NCBI GenBank assembly: GCA_029204225.1
Contig: CM055095.1
Span: 78,129,488 to 78,193,487, forward strand
Direction of reading: 5' to 3'
Source of the DNA: Diphasiastrum complanatum
Taxonomy: Eukaryota > Streptophyta > Lycopodiopsida > Lycopodiales > Lycopodiaceae
Length of the DNA: 64,000 nucleotides
Shown here: positions 11,301 to 23,300 of the stretch, one piece after another
How the letters are laid out: every line of letters starts with the position of its first letter
How positions within the stretch are numbered: position 1 is the first letter of the stretch
Notes under the pieces: model-generated
Told to the model about the DNA's origin: nothing
The model's database searches: none
What the model saw: only the letters and a program-made list of their open reading frames with translations
Translations under genes and position numbers: made by a program

Positions 11301-14300
11301 ATACGTGAATAACAAGCGAATTGATGTATGTTTGACTGCCGGTGAGAAAGTATCAGTGTAGTCGATTCCATACTTCTGTGAAAATCCTTTAGCAACTAAC
11401 CTTTCTTTGTATCTGATGTTTTCTCCATCAGGACCTATTTTGATCTTGTAGATCCACGTGCATTTGACTGGTTTCCTTCCATCAGGAATAGGTGCAAGTG
11501 TCCATACATTGTTCTTATACATGGATGACATTTCGTCCTCCATTGCTTGAATCCCGATCTTTATTTGGTCCACCAACAACTTCCTCGAATGTTTGAGGTT
11601 CGTCAGAGAAACCACAAAATTCGATGGCTGTATTAAAAACATCTTGACCATACCTTTTTGGTGGTTTACGTTGTCTGTCAGATCTTCTCATAGGTGGTTT
11701 CGAGTTCGATTCTGCAGGTTTCGAGTTCGATTCTGATTTGAGTTTTTCTGTTGGAATTCGAGCTGGCGATTCGAGTTTGTCAGGTACTCGATCTTGACCT
11801 CCCTCTGAATCTGGTAATTCTCTTTCATCTTCTGCTTGTTTTACTTCTGTCGTCGTTGGTAGCTCATAATAGTTTTTGAGAATTTCATAGCCGACTAGAT
11901 CACTGTCTGCTATGTATTTCGACTCATCAAATTTAACATCTCGAACAACTTTTATCTTGCCAGTTTCGGGTACATAGACACGATAATATGACGAATGTAA
12001 CTCGAATCCTACCAGAAAACCTTGTTCTTTTCATCGAGTTTCTTTCTCAGCTTATCTGGTATGTGTATATACACTGCGCATCCAAATGTCCGAACATGTT
12101 CAAGATTTGGCTTCGACTTCCACCATATCTCATGAGGAGTTTTATCCGGTATTCGAGATTTCAGAATACGATTCTGAAGATAATTTGATGTAGCCACTAC
12201 TTCTGCCCACAACTATTTTGGTGCTTTCGCATGAGCCATCATACACCTAGCAGCTTCCATCAGTGTACGATTCTTTCGTTCAGCTATTCCATTGTGTTGA
12301 GGTGTGTAAGATGCAGTCTTCGTGTGCATAATACCTCGATCAGTACAGTAAGCCTTGAATTCGTTAAAAATGTACTCACCTCCACGATCTGTGTGAATCT
12401 GCTTCAGCTTATTGCCTGTCTGCTTCTCAGCCCAATTCGTATACTCAACAAATTTCTCGAAAGCTTCAGATTTAGTATGAATAAAGTATACCACAACGAA
12501 CTTGCTGAAGTCATCAATAAACGTAATGAAGTACTTTGCATCACCCAACGACAATACTTCGAATGGTCCACAAATATCTGAATGCACAATTTTAAGTACC
12601 TTAGTTGCTTTATGAACATCTTTACTGAAAGGTGTTCTAGTCATCTTGCCTTTAAGACAGGATTCGCAGGTAGTTCGAATATCTTTACTTTTGATTTCGA
12701 CTCCTTCAATTCTCTGACTTTTGTTGGCTTGGTACAAGGCTTCCATGTTCATGTGAGATAGCTTCTTGTGCCACAGAATATTTGTTGATTCCTGAGTTTG
12801 ATTGGCTTGTTCGATTCTTGTTCGAATGTTCAAGTGATACAAATTTCCTTCTCTGTTGCCTTTAGCAACTAGGTTATCAGAACAACATAGATCAGCACTA
12901 ACATAAGCTGCTGAGTTCCTTGTTGCCCTGTCTTCTGCTGCTCTGGAGCATTCTGCTTTGTCTTCGACATAGTTTGAATCTGAAGGTTCGCTTCGATTCT
13001 GCTCCTTTTTGTTTCTGGGATTCTGATAACAGTCTACTGCTGCATGATCCCGTTTATGACAATGAATGCATTCAATCTTTGGATTTAACCAACACTTATC
13101 TTCTGTGTGACCTGATCTTCTGCATCTGTTGCTGTTGTTTTCCAGATTGTTGATCATTTGTCTTAGACTCATTCTTTTCAGACGACTCCCTCTTAAACTT
13201 AGACTTCTTAGAAGATTTATTCTTCTGAGTAAATAGAGCATTTTCGGAATCATCATTGTCGTCATAGCTTTCACGAGCTTCTACTTCCTCTTTAACTCCG
13301 TCTATTGCCTTTTGAAGTGTCATTGTCACATCTTTCGCCAATAAGGTTCGAGTTGTGTGGAATGACCTGGGTAGGGCTCGAAGAAAATAACTAAGCTGTT
13401 TTTCCTTTGAAATTGTATTTTCTGCGCGAGAATTTTGCAAGGAAATAAACAAGTCTTTTATCTTTCGCACGAATGTGTTCAGGTCTTTGTCGTACCACTG
13501 TAGGTAAGTTAATTGGTCTTCCAAGAACATGATCTTATTACGAGATCGAGACTCATTCTTGGTTTGCAATTCTTCCCATAAATCTTTTTTTTCAAGACAA
13601 CAATGATTGCAAATATAGTTTCTTGGACTATTGGAATCAACTATATGAATTAGGCTGATTCTTTGGATTTGAACCAATTGGAATTGGTCCTAGCTGGCAC
13701 AAACTGAAAATTGTTTCGAACCTTTTTTTTGGGGGGGTTTCTTATAGCTCTTTATATGCAGTAGCCTATTGAAAATTGTGTTCATGACATGTGCATTGAA
13801 ATTTGAGAGTCGAGAGTGGTAGTCTGGTAGCATGCAAAACCTTATGCAATTGAACATTTGTGAATGATTGTAATAGATACTGGTATCTACAACCCCCCCC
13901 CCCCTTCTCTCAAAAAGGAAAATGCCAAAGTCGAGCTCATAATCATTAGTGGACCATAAATGATAAAACTTCAAATATAAATATCAATAGTTGAAACACA
14001 AATCATGAAAAATTGTCAAAACTGAGTATGAATGATGAATCACGCCTTTTTTTTTGCAGTTCGAATGGGCCATGTACAATTCGTCGTTTCGAATTGGCAA
14101 CTAGGCATCTAAACCACAGTTCGTGGAAACTATGATTGCAAGGGTTGCTTTTCTAAGTGGAGTAGCTGGTATGAGCAAGATCCAACTTTTTGCTCTCAAA
14201 AGGAAGCATTATACCATCTTGATAAAAGGACTACCACAATATTTAAAAATTTAAAAACTTCTGTTCATATTGTTAGTCCACTGAACTGGTGGGATAGCTT

Positions 14301-17300
14301 TACCAAGAATAGAACAAAATATGTGAATGGAATAAGTTTTCAATGATGCAACAGGTCAATTTGTATTGTGAATGATATGTTAGATTCAAAGTTTTTCCAA
14401 GGCACATACTATTTGAAGGAGGCTAAGGGTAATGTGAAGTGGAAGTCTCTTTGCTGAAATTTTTGAGCACTTGTATAATGATAGGGTTAAAAAGATTGTT
14501 GGAGGATTTTCTTTCTCAATGCCTAGGGTAAAATAGATTGTTAGAGGTTTCTCATTCCTGGTACTAGTATCCTAGAAGATGAATTTTTGCATATAGAAAG
14601 GCGATGTCTCTACTTGTTGTAGACTTTGTAGATGCAAGAGAATACTTTATCATTTGCATGGCTCTTGGATATCCTGTTGTTGACAAGTTGCTTTGTTGTT
14701 GGCCATGGATGTTCACTAATGAGGGAATGTTGAAAGTATGACCTTCACATCCATGATAGATAACATTAGGATTATACAACACTTGTTGACAATGTGCCAC
14801 ATCAAAATGTGCATATGCTATAGTGTAACAATTACGTTAGTTACATTCTAAATTCTATGTTAGTCGTTTATTGTACTTGTAGTGTAATGAACGTTTCTAC
14901 AATATAATAAATGACTAGAAGAAGCCAATCGCTACAATTATTAATGAATTAATATTGGACTGATCCATCTATATGTAAAAGGACTTTAGTACCAGAAAAG
15001 TAGTTGTTTACAACACTCAAAGATTTGTTTACAACACTCAAAGATTCTCCTCTCTCACTTCACATTTCCTCATTGTATCATTGTGCAAGTTAGTTATGGA
15101 CTTGGCTCATTACATTCGCCGCGTCCATTCTTTTATTGTTATTATGCATAAGCAGGCATATACTGGCCGTGGGCCCTATTTGGTTATATTTTTTGGACTT
15201 GGTCACATTGATTTGGAGTGGGGGTCCTCCTATTGGGAGGGCGCACTATTTTCCCTCCAAATCCTTTTCCCTCCCTTTTTTGAATCTTCCATTTGATTTT
15301 GGGAGAGGGTATAATTAGGCATCATTGTATTCCTTTATTCAGTTTATGATGATTGCTACTCTTTTAGCCTCCTTAAGCATTCTCTTCCTCTCTTCCTGCT
15401 TTGTAGCTTAAGTCCTGCTTTCTTGCATAGCTAGTGAATCTTAGATTGTAACTTGGTATGAGAGCACTTTCCTGAAGATTGGTGGAGGCTGTCCAGCGCC
15501 CTACCACCCATCACTGTCATCGATTTTTCTCCGTCAACCTTCCTGCAGATTGGTGGAGGCTGTCCAACGCCCTACCACCCATCACTTTCATCGATTTTTC
15601 TCCATCATTTTTGCAGATTGGTGGTGGCTGTCCAGCACCCTACTGCCCATCACTTTCGACGATTTCTTCATCATTTTTTGCAGTTTTGGTGGAGGCTGTC
15701 CAACGCCCTGCTAACCCATCACTTTCGTCGATTTTTTTGGCAGATTATCATTGTTTTTGCAAATTTGGTAGCTATTGCCCAGCGCCCTACTACCTCATCA
15801 TTTTCGACACTTTTCGTCACCGATTTGCTGTCCATTTTTTATATTGATTGGAGGCTGTCCAACGCCCTACTACCATCTCATTTTCGGCGGTAACCCATCA
15901 CTTTCGTCGATTTTTTCGGCAGATTTTCATTGTTTTTGCAGATTTGGTAGCTATTGCCCAGCACCCTACTACCTCATCATTTTCGACACTTTTCGTCACC
16001 TATCCATTTTTGATAGACTGGAGGCTATCCAGCGCCCTACTACTGTCTCATTTTCAGCGGTTCTTTTCACCGGCTTGCTGTCCGTTTCGGCTATTGATTG
16101 GAGGCTGTTCGACACCTTACTTCAGCACCTTTTTTCAGCCTATTCTTCAGCATATTGTGGATCTTGGTAGTTGCTGCCCAGTGCCCTATTATCTTCAGCT
16201 TTTACCTCTCTATGTTGGCACTACCGAGTGAATGACTGATCAGCACCCACCCAGGTATTGCTTGTGCCCTTTTTGCACTTCCTTTTTGCACCTACTTGCT
16301 GTCTTTTCTGCTCACATACTGCTCTTTCTAGCCCCCTCTTCATGTTCATATTTGTTGCCTCACACCCTCCTCTGTCCATTTTTCCATTTTGTTAGAAACC
16401 TTCTACTTTCTTGGCCCCTCCTTTTCTGATTATTATCCATCTTGATTGACTGTTTACGTGCCATTTTTGGTGATTTCGGAAGTTAGAGTAAGTTGGGGTG
16501 ACGACAAACGTCCTCTTCCTCAGGTTTTTGTCTCTTCCTTAGTCCCTATCTTCATCAGAAGACCCTCCGCAGAGCTCTTTAGATGATCGTTTTACACATA
16601 TTGATTCCCGCATGGATCATCTTGAGAGTCGTATTGATCGTATTCTTTCTAGCCTTGAGACTATCCTACCACGACCACCACCCCAGCCATTCTTCATCGT
16701 CTTGGTAAAGCACCTTTATTTCCTATTTTGAGTACACCTGCTCCTGCTCGATCTCCATTTTCAGGAGGTGCTTTTGGTAGTACGTTTGGTCTCCCTTCAT
16801 ATAGTGCTAGTCCTTATGGGTCTCCTTTCGGGTCTTCTGTACCACCACCTGGATTTCCCTCCGCACCACCAGGATTTCCTTCTCCTACTTTTTTAGGTAA
16901 TCCTGAGCCCCATTTTGCTCGTGATTTTCGTGATCGCATCCAGCTTACTACTTATTCTGGTTCGTCTGACGGGAATATCTTGGAAAATTGGTTCTCTAAA
17001 TTAGAGACCTATTTTCTTATATATCCCAAGACTGAAACCTAGAAAGTGCAGTTGGCCGCATTACATTTAGATGGTAGAGCTCAGACTTGGTGGCGTGTTT
17101 ATCGCTCTGAGCCTACTCGTGAGGGGTTACATATATGGCCTACTTTTTGTCATGATCTTCATATGGCTATGATTGACCCACAATGGTTGGTTCGCCAACG
17201 TGATATGCTTTGTAGCCTTCGCCATACTAGTGATTTGACTGCTTATATTGATCAGTTTATTGAGCTTTCCTACCTTTTTACTGATCTTCATCCTACAGAG

Positions 17301-20300
17301 TTTATTTCACATTTTATTGCCGGTCTTAGAGACACCTTACGATATGATGTCTCATCTTTTCGGCCTCTTACTCTCTCAGATGCTATCTCCTTGGCTACTA
17401 CCTTGCAGCATAAGTATCCTGAGTTATCCACTTCTTCTCGTTTTTCTTGCTCTCATTCCACTGCTTCTCTTACTTTGGCTTCTTCTACTACCGTTCCTCC
17501 TGGTCCTCCTACCGCTGTTTTTTACCATGAAGCTCTTACTCCTGATGATTTTGATGTTTATATCCATATTCTTAATACTCCTGATCCACATTCTGTTGAT
17601 GAGCCGGCTGACCCGCTTCCTGATGATCCTGCTTCCGCCGCTTGCCATGCACAACTTGCTTATGCTACTTGGGATGGTGGGCGTCCTGGTCCTCGTTCTA
17701 TTCGGTTACGTGTTCGTTCCCATTCTTTTTCCAGTTCTCAGATGTTTTAGGGCTTGGACTATAGCATTGGTGACTTCTCTAGATAGGCAGATTTCTATAT
17801 TATTCCTCTAGAGCGCTATGACATTTATTTTGGTGCAGATTGGTTTTTGTCACTTGGTACTGTTGCTGTGGATCTTTCTTAGCAGACACTGTCTTTTACA
17901 CATGTTGGTCGGCATCATTTACTTTCTGGTATTGATTCCCAGAGTGACTATCAGTTGGTTACCAGAAAGCAGTTTATGCGTAGCCTGCCAAAGGCTCATG
18001 ATGCAGGTCTTCTTTCCATTCAGAGTACATTAGTTGCTGCTTCACTTTCACCGACCGTGGGTCCTCTTACTCAGGTTGATGATGCTCCAGATTTACAGGT
18101 TGTTGCTACGTGCCTTGCGCCTATATGCCTTGATTCACAGATATCGTATTCGGTGGTCATTCCTGGTTTCATTGATATTGAGGCCGTATACCTTGGTGGT
18201 ATTTCTACTATTGCTTTTGCGCCTACCTCAGATAGCCCTCCTGGTTCGGTGGTTGGTGCAGTATCTTCTCCATTGGTCTCTATATCTCTATATCTTGAGT
18301 CCGTTATGGCCGATGTTCCTGCTGATTTCTATGGGGTTCTTCACAGGTCCATGTTTGCTGGTTCCCTCGCTATTGCTGATCAGGTTGTATCTTCTTTCCC
18401 TTTATTCCATGGATCTCTGCTTGAGGTCTGTGATTTGCCTCATGATGCCAGATGGTCACTATTACTTATCTTGGGTATTTATATGCTGGGATCTTTCTAG
18501 ATGAGTATACGAGGATCCTTCAGTCTCTTTGTGTTTCTACATATAGGTTTCTTGCAGTCCATGCCGATGCTATGGCTATATGGCATTCCTGGTTATTATT
18601 TATAGCTTGGTTTTCATTTGGATCTGTTGATTGGTGCTGGTTTTTCCATATTACTGATCGCCTATGGTGCCGATATCTCTATGATTATGCATGTGGCTCT
18701 CTATGTGTTCCTTGGATTGTTGCTCATTGTCAGGCTTGGCATATCCTGATGGCTTGGGTTATTGCCTCCGTTCCAGCTACTGTTTGTCCGGGTGATCTTC
18801 AGGTTCCCTGTCATTTCGGGTTGCTCCATATCGCTTGGTCTCCGATGCTGAGTTGCCACTTTGTTCTGGTGTTTCGAGACCATCAGGGTACCTTGAGAGA
18901 GTTCCTTCTCCTCTCTTGGATAGTTTTTGGGGATGTTGTTGCCATATACTTCAGTGTTGCTCATATGTGCTTTGATACTCATTCCCAGATACACGTGGAT
19001 GATGTCCCTATCTTTTGGGCTGATCCTCTACTAGCTTGGGCATTACGGATACCTTGGCATTCCTAGTTGCTGCTTGATCTTCTTCTGGTTCCTTGGCATT
19101 CCTGGCTGCTCCATATTGCTTGGTTTCTGATGACGCAGCCGAGATGTTCCCTTCGTCACCATGATGTTGATCCTAAGTTGTTCCCTTTCTTACCAGCTGC
19201 TATTCACCAGGTTCGCCTTCACCATAGTCGACACTGCCGGCAGATTCAGTTTTTGATTTAGTGGGATGGTCGTCCTGTTGAGGAGGCCACATGGGAGCCT
19301 ATTGATGTGTTTTATCATACACCATAATAGGCAGATCAGGCTCAAGCCCTCATGGCTTTAGTTCTTTCCTCTACTACAGATATCATTGTAGATGTTCCCT
19401 CTGATTCGGCTAGCTATGACTATTCTTTATTGTAGTATTTGCTTAGTACTTGCTTTACACAATTATGATACTTTTGGGGTATCTGTTGTGACGACTTATG
19501 TCCTCTCCATCAGTATTTCCATTAGTTCGTGATTTTTCAGTATTTAGCATGCCTACATTATTATTTTAGATAGTCATTATGCTTGCTAGCCGGTGGAGGG
19601 CTTTGTTTTTCTGCAGGGGAGAGTTATGGACTTGGCTCATTACATTCGCCGCGTCCATTCTTTTATTGTTATTATGCATAAGCAGGCCTAAGGGCCCTTT
19701 TTATTCATATACTGGCCTTGGGCCCTATTTGGTTATATTTTTAGCACTTGGTCACATTGATTTGGAGTGGGGGTCCTCCTATTGGGAGGGCGCACTATTT
19801 TCCCTCCAAATCCTTTTCCCTCCCTTTCTTGAATCCTCCATTTGATTCAGGGAGAGGGTATAAGTAGGGCATCATTGTATTCCTTTATTCAGTTTATGAT
19901 GATTGCTCCTCTTTTAGCCTTCTTAAGCATTCTCTTCCTGCTTTCTAGCTTAAGTCCTGCTTTCTAGCATAGCTAGTGAATCTTAGCTTGTAACTAAGTT
20001 CTCTAATGCAAGTATTTTCTCTCCCTTCTTTGTTGTGTGGATTGAATGAATGATGCATGCTTCGATCTTTAATAAATAGTGCTTTCAAACACTGAAATTG
20101 TTGAGTTAAAAATAAGGTGGAGCAAAGGTTGTCGTGATAGACTCATTGTGTGTAACTCTTGCTCCACCTGCAAGTACTTTTGTTGATGATCTATTGTTGG
20201 AGAAAATTGATCGCCTGTATCATTTTGGCTTCATCTACGCCTTACGCTCTTTCTATAAGGTCATGGGTGGCTGCCACTATTCATAAAAAATCGCTACTCA

Positions 20301-23300
20301 TTTAATCCAAAAGTCAAATTAAACATCTGTATTAATCATAAAAAATTGATCATAGATAAGTCAACAACAATCATAGTTTTTAGTCTCTCTCTAACCAGAG
20401 GTCAATTTTCTCAAACCCTGAATCCAAATCTCCTATTCTTTCTAGGCAGGCCCGATTCTGAACTGTCTGATAAGATGATTCTTCTCAATTTGAAGACGCT
20501 GATCATCTCAGAGATTCTTAACTCTTGTCAAATAATCAGTTATAGATTCTCTAGCCTCCATACTAACGTTGTGCAGCTTATTTCTTGATTATAAAACCTA
20601 CAAATGTTAGCAGTTCTGAGCATTGCTTTTGTTGTGTCTCATGCATATTTACGTGCCTTGGCCTTTCTAATGTGAGGAATGAATTAATTTTCAAGCAACG
20701 TCTTGATACATTAAAAAGCCTGCTGCACTCTACTATCATAGTCCCTGGCCTACTCATTCATAGGTATCACCATAGTAGTGCGGCAAACCTTGTTCGTCCA
20801 GATATTTTGTATCTTAGAATTCCATATAATGCAATAAGGGCTATGAAGCTTAGCATTTTCTGGCAACACAATCTCGCCACCACTAGCCATCTTGATTTAT
20901 GTTACTTGCAACAAAGTGCTACTGAATATTTGAAGAGATGGAGTTTATGTGGCACCTAAGATTCTGAACTTAAGGAATTTATCTCACAATTGGAAATATT
21001 TAGACGCCAAATTGTGGGGACTGTTATGGCTGAGGAAGATCTTTGATGCAACTGTTGTGGCTATCACCAAAAGTTTCACCAGTTTCTTCAACTGACACCT
21101 TGGGGTTTTCTTCACCCTATGGTTTCGAGAAAAATAGAATAGATGCAACTACTTTCAGTGACCAATCTCTAGTTCTGCAGTGCTCCTCACAAGCTCTGCA
21201 GACATGTAATGCAGTCTGTAAATTCCAAGTCATCACTTGTAAAAATCTTGGGTACTGCTGTTATCTAGGTTAGTAGAATTGCTGAAAATCTTACCTTTCT
21301 CTAGGTATGGTGGCAACAACTACGCACAGGTTCATATGGAAGATGATAACTTTGAGTACCATGTATAAAAATGAAGACGAACATATGCAACGCTGATCAT
21401 AAAATTGTGTCATGCAGCACAATAACAGGATGATACATAGAGTACAACAATGTAGTACAAAGTATAACTGAATGTACAAGGAAAACTCTATTGATATTCG
21501 AAACTACAAATGCAAAAGATCTCACCATGATACACTCTCTCAATGCCAAAACAAATGCATAATATGCCAAGCTGCTCTCTTACGCCATTACGCAAAATAC
21601 TAGAAAGCACCACCTGATGCCAATGCTACAGAGTACAAACATAGATGTCATGGTCGCACAGATTTTAGTCATGCCTCAAGAGTGCAAATTGAAACATAAG
21701 GAGCATAAATTAAATACACTTAAAACAATAACCCCCAGTGAAGGGTGCCCAATTGGAAGTTTGGGAGGGTCCAGAAGAGAGGTGGCATGTTGAAGGCAGA
21801 ATGGTGGGAGACTGGTGTCAGTAGGCAGGAGCAGGACTGGAAGTGCAGAAAAGGTGTTGATGCTAGTAGCAGGAAAGCCGAACTGGATTCTGAACATGGA
21901 AGTGCATGCTAAGTTTTTGATTTGATCATTATAAAAGAGGTTCTAATGCATGTTGTTATAGGACATTATTGTTCTTTATGTCTTACCTGATTTATCTTTA
22001 ATCAGTCTTTACAGCTTTTCTCAATTTACTCTGCCAGAGCTCATGGCTTTTTGTCAGTTCTCTGTTTTTGACATGTCATAGGTCTCATATGAAAAATAGT
22101 TAAGATAGTAATTCTTCTTTGCTTTGTTAACAGTGAAGGAAGTATTCCTCTATGAATTTCCAAATGGAGTGTCACATAATCAGGTATGCATGGCAGAGCT
22201 ACTAGTTGATTTGTATGAAAGATGAAATTCCATCTATTCCAGATGCATAATTGCACCTATCTGTTTTGAAAGCATTATTGTTTTCTCTTCTTTCTGGCCT
22301 CACATAAACAGGGAGCAATAATCTGTCACTTCGAGGACTCTGAAGCGAAAAAGGATGTGATCATTGCTACAACCCATTTCAAGGTTCCATTATACGGTGC
22401 CACTTATTCTGTGGTTAGCATGATCTAGGATTGCTCTCTCAGGGCCAATAACCTAAATCACAGTGTCTTTACATGATGTGTCCCAGACCCTTAAGTTTTC
22501 TCGCATGCAGGCCTCTACAGGTCATCAAAATGAAACTCTTCGGTTGATGCAAGCAGAGCAGCTTTTGAAGGCAGGTGGTTGTTTGTTCAATTTTTTTTTC
22601 AAAAAGTTAAATGTCAAATCTATTCAGCTCAAAGCTACTCCTCTATCCAAAACTTTTGCGATGCTTATTATTCTTCATTGGCCTTGTTATGAACAGCCGC
22701 TAGTAGTTGTTGATAGTTATGTTATTGTAAAATGAAAGTGGGGAGGAGGGGGGGAGGTTGTTTAAGGCCTTTTCGCCAGGTGCCTAAGGGGGTAGCCTAA
22801 ATCGTTTGGTACTGCGTGAGACAAATGGCTTAACAAGTCAGAAGGGCCATGGACAGCTTTCAAGCTGTGAAATTAAGGCTGAAGTTTCTGTATTGTGACA
22901 TGTGCCAAATTGGAGGAGTCTTCTACTGAAAGGTCCACTGAATCAGAACAAACTTTCTGGACAGAAGGTTGATCAAAATGATGCCCTGATATTGTGCTGG
23001 GTGAGGTTGTCCCAAACACAAAAAATCTGGAAGGTTTGTCCGATTTGGTGGACCTTTCGGTGGAGGACTCCAATCTCTTAGAGTTCATGTAGAAGGACTA
23101 AATTTTGCGGTGCTTTGGCTGTGTGGATCTTCTCACTTCTTGCTACCGCTCTTGGAAATTGGATGTACATGATGGAAGGGCCTTAGACTGGACCCTTCCC
23201 CCCCAACAGAACATTTTATCTTGAATTCAGATTTGTACTTGCAAATAGTTCTTTGGTATTACAAAGCTGTAATTTTTTGCTCTTGTATGACTGGGTATGT

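Larger units (their letters stand above)
15087..20000 (+). mobile_element. Non-autonomous Ty3/gypsy chromovirus-derived LTR element with TSD
   Basis: Limits are fixed by a 5-bp target duplication AAGTT (15087-15091 and 19996-20000). Inside are a 362-bp 5' LTR (15092-15453), a primer site at 15454, a leader with tandem repeats, gag, a partial protease, a chromodomain remnant, a polypurine tract (19615-19621) and a 374-bp 3' LTR (19622-19995). Reverse transcriptase, RNase H and the integrase core are missing, so it would have relied on enzymes from a related element. The LTRs are similar but carry indels (for example a ~19-base block only in the 3' copy), so insertion is not very recent. It sits in the intron in the same orientation as the host gene. 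Confidence 0.92.
9359..22133 (+). other. Giant intron 4 (12.8 kb) of the EEP gene, host to retroelements
   Basis: The donor GTATGCC follows CTGCTAG at 9358 and the acceptor TTAACAG ends at 22133. The codon split across it (G + TG = Val) restores LQLL-VKEVFLYEF. The intron contains an antisense copia remnant and a sense-oriented chromovirus-derived element. The remaining ~5 kb at 9359-10520, 13975-15086 and 20001-22133 shows no gene. Exons on both sides are intact, so the insertions seem tolerated. Confidence 0.85.

Noticed and set aside
14120-14460. Possible non-LTR (LINE) or transposase fragment in intron 4.
   Set aside because: The translation is protein-like for a short distance only, has stops, and no diagnostic motif could be named.
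17248-17811. 187-codon Leu-rich open frame overlapping gag, which looks like a membrane protein.
   Set aside because: It is the shifted frame of the chromovirus gag, whose real frame has clear gag motifs.
18034-19066. Long hydrophobic open frames after the protease remnant.
   Set aside because: They are T-rich, frame-shifted remains between protease and chromodomain; no family motif supports a membrane protein.
22571-22574. Use of the ordinary GT donor at 22575 for intron 7.
   Set aside because: It adds one extra base after a whole codon and no acceptor near 23335 compensates; the frame into GDLNT would be lost.
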